From assembly GCA_024640925.1 (NCBI GenBank), contig JAHEEB010000385.1, positions 1 to 5,234 on the forward strand: a DNA stretch of 5,234 nucleotides, read 5' to 3'. Position numbers and translations under genes: made by a program. This stretch comes from Bacteroidota bacterium. Its GTDB lineage: Bacteria; Bacteroidota; Bacteroidia; Bacteroidales; UBA10428. Shown piece after piece: positions 1-5,234 of this stretch. The notes below the pieces were generated by a model. The model worked only from the letters and a program-made list of their open reading frames with translations, ran no database searches and was not told where the DNA came from. How positions within the stretch are numbered: position 1 is the first letter of the stretch; each line of letters opens with the position of its first letter.

Positions 1-446
1 GCACTACCTGTACCAATACCAGTTACAACACCAGCTGTGCTAACTGAAGCAACCGCTGTGTTGCTTGAACTCCAGGCAACATTCTTATTCGTTGCATTCG
101 TTGGAGAAACAGTAGCAGTTAAGGAGGTTGTCCCACCAATAGTAATAGATGCAGAGGTTGGAGCAACAGTTACTCCGGTTACTGAGGTACCAGATGAGCT
201 TACAGTTATTGTAGCCGTAGCTGTCTTTGCCTGATCTACTGTAGTTACAGTAATTGTAGCACTACCAGTACCAGCACCAGTTACAACACCAGCCGTACTT
301 ATAGAAGCAACAGCTGTATTGCTTGAACTCCATGTTACACTCTTATTCGTTGCATTCGCTGGAGCTACTGTAGCAGTTAATGATGTAGTTCCACCAACAG
401 TTAGGGATGCGCTGGTTGGAGAAACAGAAACCCCGGTTACAGAAAC
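1..446 (-). repeat. Big_2 Ig-like repeats, 86-residue type, in the GH9 protein (one full, one cut by the window edge)
   Basis: One complete 258-bp unit lies at 446-189 and a second runs from 188 off the window. Both carry VGGTTSLTATV, NATNK and the core WSSSNTAVAS, and the first shows TTVDQAKTATATITVSSSG. Unit length and the VDQ-K loop match the repeats of the upstream gene rather than the three 84-residue repeats of this same protein. The number of further units is unknown. They probably serve as a spacer towards a C-terminal secretion domain. Confidence 0.88.
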
Positions 447-3400
447 AGAACTACTACTTCCGGCGACTTCAAGATGGGCCCAGGCCACTGATGCTTTATA
501 ATGAATATAGTAATTGCCATTTATTCTTGCTGGCATGCTGCTTGACCATGTATTGGTAAAATCTACACTGTTTACCTCAAGCAAATCCAAATTCCATGAA
601 TTGACACTGGTTATTGTCCCACTTGTTGACCAGCAATATTCACCAGCGCCATTCTGTGTTAATGGCAGATTCACCGAAACCGGGTTAGTACATGGCAAAA
701 CGGTATTAGATACTGTAATGGTTGATGTTGCAGTATAACTTCCGTCATTCGTAGTAATTGTTATTATTGCGTTACCTTCAGCAACTCCTGTTACAACACC
801 AGTGCTGGAAACCGTTGCAACTGATATATTACCGGAACTCCAGGAAACACTTTTATTTGTTGCATTTGTAGGCAATACACTGGCTGTTAATGTTGTAGTG
901 CCACCAACAATTATTGAGGCATTCGCTGGCAATACAGAAACACCAGTAACAGCTATCGTAGTCACTGTAATATTACATGTTGCGGTATAACCGCCACTGG
1001 CAGTTCTTGCAGTTATTATAGCTGTTCCAGCAGCCAAACAAGTAACAATACCAACTGAACTCACAGTCGCAACAGAAGTATTGCTTGAGCTCCAACTCAC
1101 ACTCTTATTTGTAGCATTTGTTGGAGTAACTGTAGCAATTAATGTTGTAGTTGAGCCAATACCAGCAGTAACAGATGTAGGTATCACGGAAACACCAGTA
1201 ACAGGAATATTTGTGACCGTTATAGTTGATGTAGCTTTAAATGAACCATCAGATGTTGTTGTTGTAATTATTGCAGAGCCAGCAGCAACACCATTTATTA
1301 CTCCAGCAGAGCTAACTGTAGCCACAGCTGTATTGCTTGAGCTCCAAGATACTACTTTATTTGATGCATTGGTGGGTACTACAGTAGCTGTTAATTTAGT
1401 AGTCGAGCCAATGCTAATAGTTGTTGCTGTAGGAGATACAGTTACACCTGTTACTGAAACTTTCGTGCCCCCAGGAGGTTCAACTCCTGATACCAGTATT
1501 CCATCGGCATACAAAGGAATATTTGTAGTTGGAGCTAATTCAGTGGTGCTTAAACCAATATGACTATAGTCATTTGTCGGATCCCAGTGAAATTTATAAT
1601 AAACAGGATCCACACCTGAAGCTAATCTGAATTGATAATCGCGGGTACCATAAAAACCGGCAGCCGGCCATTGAAATTCCATATAATAAATATTGTTTGC
1701 TGCATCCCATACCAAAGGTCCGGTTGCAACAACAGGATCACCCTTCATGGAATTTTCATCGTAATTTTTAGAAAATGTTACATCTGCAATGGTCTGATTA
1801 TACTGATTTAATTCTGAGATATCGAAAAAATATCTTGACATAAATGACACGTTTTTTCTTGGAGGATAGGCTGCTTCATTACTTATCCGAATTGTAATCT
1901 GCGAACTCTGATCATCGTCCTGTTCCATTTTTCCTTTGAGACCATATTCAACCAGTGCTGAATCTTTCGGATAAAAGTTTGCAATTGGCGATTGTCCTTC
2001 TCCAAAATATGTATACAAACCTGCCAAAGCTCCAACCAAACCAGCATTATAATCGATAGCAACCTCATTGTAAGCATAATCTGTTATAATATCATTATGT
2101 TCATCGGAAGTTCCGGGTCCACCAACCAACGCACCATATAAAATGTGTTTATGCTCAGCCGGATTGGACATATCATTGTTAGGGGAACCATGAGCTGCCC
2201 TGTGATGAGGATGTTTGGCAGAATTTCCGTATCCTACTATATAACTCCTGCTCAATGGGTTATTTCCCATGATATAATGCATTTGACTTATAGTCCAATC
2301 ATCAAAAATTGTGCTTCCGGTATATTTCTTGTAGACCATGGCAGTGAATTGTTCAGCAGCATTGTATCTTGCGGATCCCCAAGAACTTATCACAGAAAAA
2401 CCTGCAGGAGATTTTGTTAAATAACCCCCATCAGCCGGATTTTCATGCGTAACTCCAGACCAATATTCAAGATTCCATTTGAAAATATACCAGTAAAAAG
2501 AATCATCGGTAAGTTCTGCTAATCGGGCAAATACTCCAGCCCATTTTGTATCCCACGAATGTACCCACATGTTCTGCCAATTGTCAGCAGTGGACCTTAT
2601 AATTTTAGATAACCAACCAGTATACATACCATTGGCATCCTTGCTGATGATGTCATTTAAATACTTCGAATCGCCCGTTGCAGTGTAAAGCCAAACGGCA
2701 GCCCACGACAATTCATCGGCATCGTAGGAGGATGTATAGAAACCTCCATCGTAACCTATTCCCCTATATTTTACAGCAAAATCATATAATGCTTTGGCTG
2801 TTGAAAGGCATTTGGCTGCATATGCCGGATCGTCTGTTACATTGTTGAGATATGAAAGGGTCAGTGAGGCTGAAGCGCCAGCACATTGGTCACTGGCAGG
2901 CGTTTCGGAAGTTGCAAAATAGCCGGGACGTTTAATAATTGTAGAGTCAAGAAGTTCTGGTGGCGACCATATTAAATGATCCTTGTTTCCTTCACCGACC
3001 TGATAACAGAAAGCAACAACTGCCCCGGAAGAATTCATAAAGGTACTACGTAAAAAATAATCAGAGAACCACCTTAGCTCTTCTTTCATGTGTTCCAATT
3101 CACCAATTTGTGTAAAGGAACTTTTAAATTCATATAGAGCCCATTCTAGTGTTGAAGACGAATAAGTTTGAGGTAACCCGAATTTTACATGATCTCCGGC
3201 ATCATGAAAACCGCCACTTACATCAAGGAAACCGTTGTTATCAGGATCTAAAACGGACTTGTTTGCATCAATAAATGATTGCGACATATTAGTCATTGTA
3301 TTGGTAAGAGGCAGATACACATCACATAGCTCGGAGTTGCCTCTCCATGGGAGTCTTCCTCCATCAATACCAGGACCAGATTTTTCAGCATCATAAAAAT

Positions 3401-3500
3401 ACAGCGATTTTTGTAATGCCTCAGCATAATTGTATGTCTGCCCAGTGACTCCAAAACTAAGGAGCAAAGCAATAAGCAATAAAAAATACTTTGTTTTCAT
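1..3500 (-). CDS. Multimodular secreted GH9 endoglucanase (GH9-CBM3c-Big_2 x3-CBM64-like-Big_2 array), C-terminus cut by window
   Basis: This predicted secreted cellulase should hydrolyse beta-1,4-glucan with inversion. The frame is open for 1166 codons from the ATG at 3500 and has no stop before the window edge. The start is well fixed: the codon just upstream is an in-frame TAA, and the first 20 residues form a signal peptide. Order of parts by residue: signal peptide 1-20, GH9 catalytic domain about 23-500, CBM3c-like module about 512-676, three 84-residue Big_2 repeats 681-932, CBM64-like module 933-1018, then 86-residue Big_2 repeats from 1019 onward. GH9 followed directly by CBM3c is the layout of processive endoglucanases such as Thermobifida fusca Cel9A and clostridial Cel9G, so processivity is a reasonable inference. 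No Shine-Dalgarno motif precedes the start, as is usual in Bacteroidota. A T9SS sorting domain is expected at the unseen C-terminus, but this is inference from the upstream neighbour. Family call is firm; full length is unknown. Confidence 0.95.
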   Translation of the reverse strand, partial: MKTKYFLLLIALLLSFGVTGQTYNYAEALQKSLYFYDAEKSGPGIDGGRLPWRGNSELCDVYLPLTNTMTNMSQSFIDANKSVLDPDNNGFLDVSGGFHDAGDHVKFGLPQTYSSSTLEWALYEFKSSFTQIGELEHMKEELRWFSDYFLRSTFMNSSGAVVAFCYQVGEGNKDHLIWSPPELLDSTIIKRPGYFATSETPASDQCAGASASLTLSYLNNVTDDPAYAAKCLSTAKALYDFAVKYRGIGYDGGFYTSSYDADELSWAAVWLYTATGDSKYLNDIISKDANGMYTGWLSKIIRSTADNWQNMWVHSWDTKWAGVFARLAELTDDSFYWYIFKWNLEYWSGVTHENPADGGYLTKSPAGFSVISSWGSARYNAAEQFTAMVYKKYTGSTIFDDWTISQMHYIMGNNPLSRSYIVGYGNSAKHPHHRAAHGSPNNDMSNPAEHKHILYGALVGGPGTSDEHNDIITDYAYNEVAIDYNAGLVGALAGLYTYFGEGQSPIANFYPKDSALVEYGLKGKMEQDDDQSSQITIRISNEAAYPPRKNVSFMSRYFFDISELNQYNQTIADVTFSKNYDENSMKGDPVVATGPLVWDAANNIYYMEFQWPAAGFYGTRDYQFRLASGVDPVYYKFHWDPTNDYSHIGLSTTELAPTTNIPLYADGILVSGVEPPGGTKVSVTGVTVSPTATTISIGSTTKLTATVVPTNASNKVVSWSSSNTAVATVSSAGVINGVAAGSAIITTTTSDGSFKATSTITVTNIPVTGVSVIPTSVTAGIGSTTTLIATVTPTNATNKSVSWSSSNTSVATVSSVGIVTCLAAGTAIITARTASGGYTATCNITVTTIAVTGVSVLPANASIIVGGTTTLTASVLPTNATNKSVSWSSGNISVATVSSTGVVTGVAEGNAIITITTNDGSYTATSTITVSNTVLPCTNPVSVNLPLTQNGAGEYCWSTSGTITSVNSWNLDLLEVNSVDFTNTWSSSMPARINGNYYIHYKASVAWAHLEVAGSSSSVSVTGVSVSPTSASLTVGGTTSLTATVAPANATNKSVTWSSSNTAVASISTAGVVTGAGTGSATITVTTVDQAKTATATITVSSSGTSVTGVTVAPTSASITIGGTTSLTATVSPTNATNKNVAWSSSNTAVASVSTAGVVTGIGTGS
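447..704 (-). other. CBM64-like carbohydrate-binding module, internal copy (residues 933-1018)
   Basis: This compact module of about 80 residues interrupts the Big_2 array. It begins at a cysteine (Cys937), contains NGAGEYCW, VNSWNLDLLEVNSVDFTN and YYIHYKASVAWAHLE, and ends in a short Ser linker. Four tryptophans (957, 969, 985, 1007) are candidate binding residues. Cys937 and Cys956 lie 19 residues apart, as in the second copy in this window, so a disulfide is possible. The pattern recalls CBM64 of Spirochaeta thermophila, a type A module binding crystalline cellulose through a row of tryptophans. That assignment is from memory of the family pattern, not an alignment. A novel related CBM family remains possible. 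Confidence 0.65.
705..1460 (-). repeat. Three tandem Big_2 Ig-like repeats, 84-residue type (GH9 protein residues 681-932)
   Basis: Three consecutive units of exactly 252 bp occupy 1460-1209, 1208-957 and 956-705. Each starts with a VTGV motif, carries PTNA(S/T)NK followed by a WSS core, and ends with a TITVT-like strand, the pattern of bacterial Ig-like domain group 2. In cellulases such domains act as spacers between the catalytic and binding modules. The loop before the last strand reads DGS or SGG here, where the 86-residue repeats elsewhere in the window have VDQSK or VDQAK. The second unit contains two cysteines (821 and 842) absent from the other two. Confidence 0.9.
1473..1967 (-). 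other. CBM3 (subfamily c-like) module, residues about 512-676
   Basis: The module follows the GH9 domain after only a short segment, as CBM3c does in GH9 endoglucanases, where it packs on the catalytic domain and feeds a single glucan chain to it. Visible family marks are SRYFFDISE at 555-563, a central stretch with YYMEFQWPAAGFYGTRDYQFR, WDPTNDYSHIGLS at 639-651, and the closing IPLYADGILVSGVEPPGG at 661-678. The c assignment rests mainly on its position next to GH9; surface residues that separate CBM3a, b and c were not aligned. CBM3 is best known from Firmicutes and Actinobacteria and is less expected here. Confidence 0.85.
2001..3434 (-). other. GH9 catalytic domain (residues about 23-500)
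   Basis: The domain opens with YNYAEALQKSLYFYDAEKSG, the usual N-terminus of bacterial GH9 enzymes without an Ig-like leader. GGFHDAGDHVKFGLP at 96-110 is the family motif. Asp100 and Asp103 match the pair that activates the catalytic water in T. fusca Cel9A. HPHHR at 430-434 is the first GH9 signature. The second signature ends NEVAIDYNAG at 478-487, where Glu479 matches the catalytic acid. In that signature His468 stands where Phe, Tyr or Trp is usual, a mild deviation. Spacing between the Asp pair and the Glu is close to that in known enzymes, so the domain appears complete and probably active. Endo-glucanase on cellulose is the likeliest activity; other beta-glucans cannot be ruled out from sequence. 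Confidence 0.95.
3441..3500 (-). other. Signal peptide of the GH9 protein
   Basis: Residues 1-20 begin MKTKYF, continue with a Leu/Ile-rich hydrophobic core, and end SFGVTG before QTYNY. This is a Sec signal peptide, most likely cut by signal peptidase I just before Gln21. Gln at +1 is common in exported Bacteroidota proteins. There is no lipobox cysteine, so it is not a lipoprotein. The exact cleavage site is an estimate. Confidence 0.85.
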
Positions 3501-3591
3501 TTAGGTTTTATAGTTTAGGTTTATTGTTAAGAAAGTAACAGTTTGAATTTGCATATTCAACCCTGTTACTTTCAATTTATCCGGAGAAAGA
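3501..3591 (-). other. Intergenic gap and leader of the GH9 gene
   Basis: This 91-bp gap separates the upstream stop codon from the GH9 start and is the only non-coding stretch in the window. It holds the hairpin at 3531-3573 and, nearer the start, two copies of a 9-base direct repeat (3514-3522 and 3500-3508 on the plus strand). No Shine-Dalgarno sequence is present. A possible weak Bacteroidota-type promoter is TTG at 3560-3558 followed after 19 bases by TTACTTTC at 3538-3531. It matches the TAnnTTTG box poorly and overlaps the hairpin, so I give it little weight. Co-transcription with the upstream gene is possible. Confidence 0.6.
3531..3573 (-). terminator. Intergenic hairpin, possible terminator or attenuator-like element
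   Basis: A perfect 11-bp outer stem (GAAAGTAACAG with CTGTTACTTTC) and a 6-bp inner stem (TTGAAT with ATTCAA) are separated by a small 1x2 internal loop and closed by a 6-base loop. It begins 18 bases after the stop of the upstream gene. The bases after it on the minus strand (TTAACAATAAAC) are not a clean U-run, so intrinsic termination may be weak. It could instead protect or process an mRNA spanning both genes. The structure is plain in the sequence; its role is inferred. Confidence 0.5.
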
Positions 3592-3822
3592 TTAATTAAT
3601 AATCAATCTCTCCATTACAACTGATTTTTCAGTCATAACTTTTATAATATAAATACCATCAGGTATTCCGTTCGTTTCAACAAAAATTTCATGACTGTTC
3701 GTTTCCGTTTTGAGTATCCCCTTACCATCAAGCGATATAATTTGAATCTGCTTAATCAGTATATTGCTTTCAACAGACACAAAATCGTTTGCAGGATTCG
3801 GATATACTTTTACTGCTTCTTC
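3592..3822 (-). other. T9SS type A C-terminal sorting domain
   Basis: The last 75 or so residues read VKVYPNPANDFVSVES, then IKQIQIISLDGKGIL, then GIPDGIYIIKVMTEKSVVMERLIIN at the stop (given in parts). The YPNPA start, the central hydrophobic strand ending in a D-G turn, the DGIYIIKV strand and the basic-hydrophobic end are the marks of the type A sorting signal of Bacteroidota. Such domains direct proteins through the outer-membrane T9SS translocon and are cut off by the sortase PorU. This domain is the firmest evidence for the phylum. Confidence 0.95.
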
Positions 3823-5234
3823 ATTCTGGCTCATTTCAACACCTGTCGCACTCTTAACTGCAGGCGCTTCGAAATGTGACCATGATACAGAAGCTTTGTA
3901 ATAAATGTACCATGCACCATTAATAGCAGCAGGCATACTATTCGACCATTTATTGGTATAATCAACATCATTGATTGTTACCTTATCCATATTCCATGAA
4001 TTGACATAAGCCATGGCCTGTGTAGTAACATAACAGGATTCACCAACTCCGTCTTTGCTGAATGGTATAGTTATGGCAACCGGGTTACTGCATACTGTAG
4101 TACATGCACTTACTGTAACTGGTATAGTGACAGTTTTTGACTGATCAACTGTTGTTAAAGTAACAGTTGAAGTTCCTGCAGATATACCGGTTATTATACC
4201 ATTACTTATAATTACTACAGCAGTATTACCTGAACTCCATATTACACTCTTATTTGTAGCATTAGTAGGAGTAACAGTTGCTATTAGTGTAGCTGAAGAA
4301 CCCACACATAAGGTGACAGAGGTTGGGGAAACAGATACACCGGTAACTGATATACTGGAAGAACTTACTGTTATAGTTGCGGTAGCTGTCTTTGATTGAT
4401 CGACTGTAGTTACTGTAATTGTTGCACTGCCTGTTCCAACACCTGACACTACTCCTGCTGTATTCACTGATGCTACAGCAGTATTACTTGAGCTCCAGGT
4501 TACACTCTTATTGGTTGCATTTGTTGGAGTAACTGTGGCTAATAATGTTGTTGTTGATCCAACAGATACAGATGCTGTTGTTGGAGAAACCGTTACACCA
4601 GTTACAGAAGTACTTGATGAACTAACAGTAATTGTAGCTGTAGCCGTTTTCGACTGATCAACAGTTGTAACTGTAATAGTTGCACTGCCTGTTCCAACAC
4701 CTGTTACAATTCCTGCTGTATTCACTGATGCTATAGCAGTATTGCTCGAACTCCAGGTTACACTTTTATTGGTAGCATTTGTTGGAGTAACTGTAGCTGT
4801 TAAGGTTGTTGTTGAACCAACAGTTACTGATGCTGTTGCCGGAGAAACCGATACACCTGTTACCGAAATGCTTGATGAACTAACTGTTATAGTGGCGGTT
4901 GCTGTCTTTGATTGATCGACAGTAGTAACTGTAATAGTTGCACTACCCGTTCCAACACCTGTTACAATTCCTGCTGTGCTTACTGTTGCTATACCTGTAT
5001 TGCTCGAACTCCAGGTTACACTCTTATTGGTTGCATTTGTTGGAGTAACTGTGGCTGTCAATGCTGTTGTTGAACCAACAGTCACAGATGCTGTTGTTGG
5101 AGAAACCGTTACACCAGTTACAGAAGTACTTGATGAACTAACTGTTATAATGGATGTGGCTGTCTTCGACTGATCGACAGTAGTAACTGTAATAGTTGCA
5201 CTACCTGTTCCAACACCTGTTACAACTCCTGCCG
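3592..5234 (-). CDS. C-terminal part of a T9SS-secreted multimodular protein (Big_2 array, CBM64-like module, sorting domain)
   Basis: The N-terminus lies outside the window; the frame enters open at 5234 and ends at the TAA at 3594-3592, giving about 547 visible residues. In order there is part of one Big_2 repeat, three 86-residue repeats, one divergent last repeat, a CBM64-like module, and a T9SS type A sorting domain. No catalytic domain is visible. Its modules closely match those in the GH9 gene 91 bp downstream on the same strand, so it is probably another plant-wall polysaccharide hydrolase or a cellulose-binding protein, but its enzyme class cannot be read here. A GTG at 5085-5083 lies inside a repeat and is not a real start. 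The protein should cross the outer membrane through T9SS and be released or attached at the cell surface. Confidence 0.93.
   Translation of the reverse strand, partial: AGVVTGVGTGSATITVTTVDQSKTATSIITVSSSSTSVTGVTVSPTTASVTVGSTTALTATVTPTNATNKSVTWSSSNTGIATVSTAGIVTGVGTGSATITVTTVDQSKTATATITVSSSSISVTGVSVSPATASVTVGSTTTLTATVTPTNATNKSVTWSSSNTAIASVNTAGIVTGVGTGSATITVTTVDQSKTATATITVSSSSTSVTGVTVSPTTASVSVGSTTTLLATVTPTNATNKSVTWSSSNTAVASVNTAGVVSGVGTGSATITVTTVDQSKTATATITVSSSSISVTGVSVSPTSVTLCVGSSATLIATVTPTNATNKSVIWSSGNTAVVIISNGIITGISAGTSTVTLTTVDQSKTVTIPVTVSACTTVCSNPVAITIPFSKDGVGESCYVTTQAMAYVNSWNMDKVTINDVDYTNKWSNSMPAAINGAWYIYYKASVSWSHFEAPAVKSATGVEMSQNEEAVKVYPNPANDFVSVESNILIKQIQIISLDGKGILKTETNSHEIFVETNGIPDGIYIIKVMTEKSVVMERLIIN
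3865..4104 (-). other. CBM64-like carbohydrate-binding module, C-terminal copy
   Basis: This module aligns without gaps to the internal module of the GH9 protein, with about half the residues identical by eye. Shared marks are the two cysteines 19 apart, VNSWN, a VD-TN pair followed by Trp, SMPA, ING and YKASV-W-HFE or HLE. Tryptophans occur in NSWN, TNKW, GAWY and VSWSH. Where the GH9 copy has CysTrp after the GE motif this copy has CysTyr, and it gains a Trp in GAWY where the other has Tyr. It sits between the Big_2 array and the sorting domain, a usual place for a terminal binding module. Cellulose binding is inferred from the CBM64 resemblance. Confidence 0.65.
4105..5234 (-). repeat. Tandem Big_2 Ig-like array, 258-bp period, in the upstream gene
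   Basis: Units begin at 5127, 4869, 4611 and 4353, exactly 258 bp apart, with a further partial unit from 5234 to 5128. Full units carry SVTGV, PTNATNKSVTWSSSNT and TTVDQSKTATATITVSSSS and differ by only a few residues. The last unit (4353-4105, 83 residues) is divergent: it has a cysteine after SVTL, an SNGIITGISAG segment, and ends TVTIPVTVSA, as terminal units of such arrays often do. The array probably acts as an extended spacer holding the binding module away from the missing N-terminal part. Confidence 0.92.

Noticed and set aside
514..738. Plus-strand open frame of 74 codons opposite the CBM64-like module
   Set aside because: It is antisense to the module and the end of the third repeat, with no independent coding evidence.
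1081..1563. Open frame of 160 codons on the plus strand, rich in Val, Thr and Leu
   Set aside because: It is antisense to the Big_2 repeats of the GH9 gene. Similar frames recur opposite the other repeats (37-234, 319-501, 802-990, 4976-5173) because the repeat sequence itself leaves the opposite strand open.
1883..2077. Minus-strand open frame of 64 codons
   Set aside because: It overlaps the GH9 gene in another frame across the GH9-CBM3 junction and shows no recognisable domain or start signal.
2145..2420. Plus-strand open frame of 91 codons
   Set aside because: It lies antisense to conserved GH9 catalytic sequence, which explains it fully.
3531..3560. Bacteroidota-type promoter (TTG, 19-base gap, TTACTTTC)
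   Set aside because: The -7 box matches TAnnTTTG poorly and lies in the hairpin stem, so it is noted only as a weak possibility.
5083..5085. GTG as a start codon for the upstream gene
   Set aside because: It falls in the middle of a Big_2 repeat strand, and the frame continues upstream with a normal repeat to the window edge.
4105..5234. CRISPR array or DNA satellite
   Set aside because: The regular 258-bp period is a coding repeat: spacing is a multiple of three, the frame is open, and differences fall largely on third codon positions.

Overview
The window reads as a lignocellulose-degradation locus from a member of the Bacteroidota. Four things point there: a type A C-terminal sorting domain of the type IX secretion system (T9SS), a signal peptide followed by Gln, AT-rich DNA, and starts without a Shine-Dalgarno sequence. 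The lineage below phylum cannot be fixed from this sequence. The two genes are both on the minus strand, both run off the window, and together they fill it except for a 91-bp gap.

On the minus strand the first gene (5234 down to 3592) is only the C-terminal part of a large secreted protein. It shows four complete bacterial Ig-like (Big_2) repeats plus part of a fifth, then a tryptophan-rich module resembling carbohydrate-binding module family 64 (CBM64), then a T9SS sorting domain ending at a TAA stop. Whatever enzymatic domain it carries lies beyond position 5234. The gap (3591-3501) holds a long imperfect hairpin and the leader of the next gene.

The second gene (3500 down to beyond position 1) starts with a signal peptide and encodes a GH9 endoglucanase domain with its catalytic residues present. 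A CBM3c-like module follows directly, then three Big_2 repeats of 84 residues, a second CBM64-like module, and at least one and a half Big_2 repeats of a different 86-residue type. The frame stays open for 1166 codons, and the C-terminus is outside the window.

The genes probably work together. Both products look secreted and surface-anchored or released through T9SS (inferred for the GH9 protein, whose C-terminus is not seen). Both appear to bind cellulose through CBM64-like modules held on stiff Ig-like spacers, and at least one is a cellulase. The most notable points are the GH9-CBM3c pair in a T9SS organism, the same CBM64-like module placed differently in the two proteins, the two Big_2 subfamilies within one protein, and tandem repeats whose DNA differs largely at third codon positions while the protein stays nearly constant.
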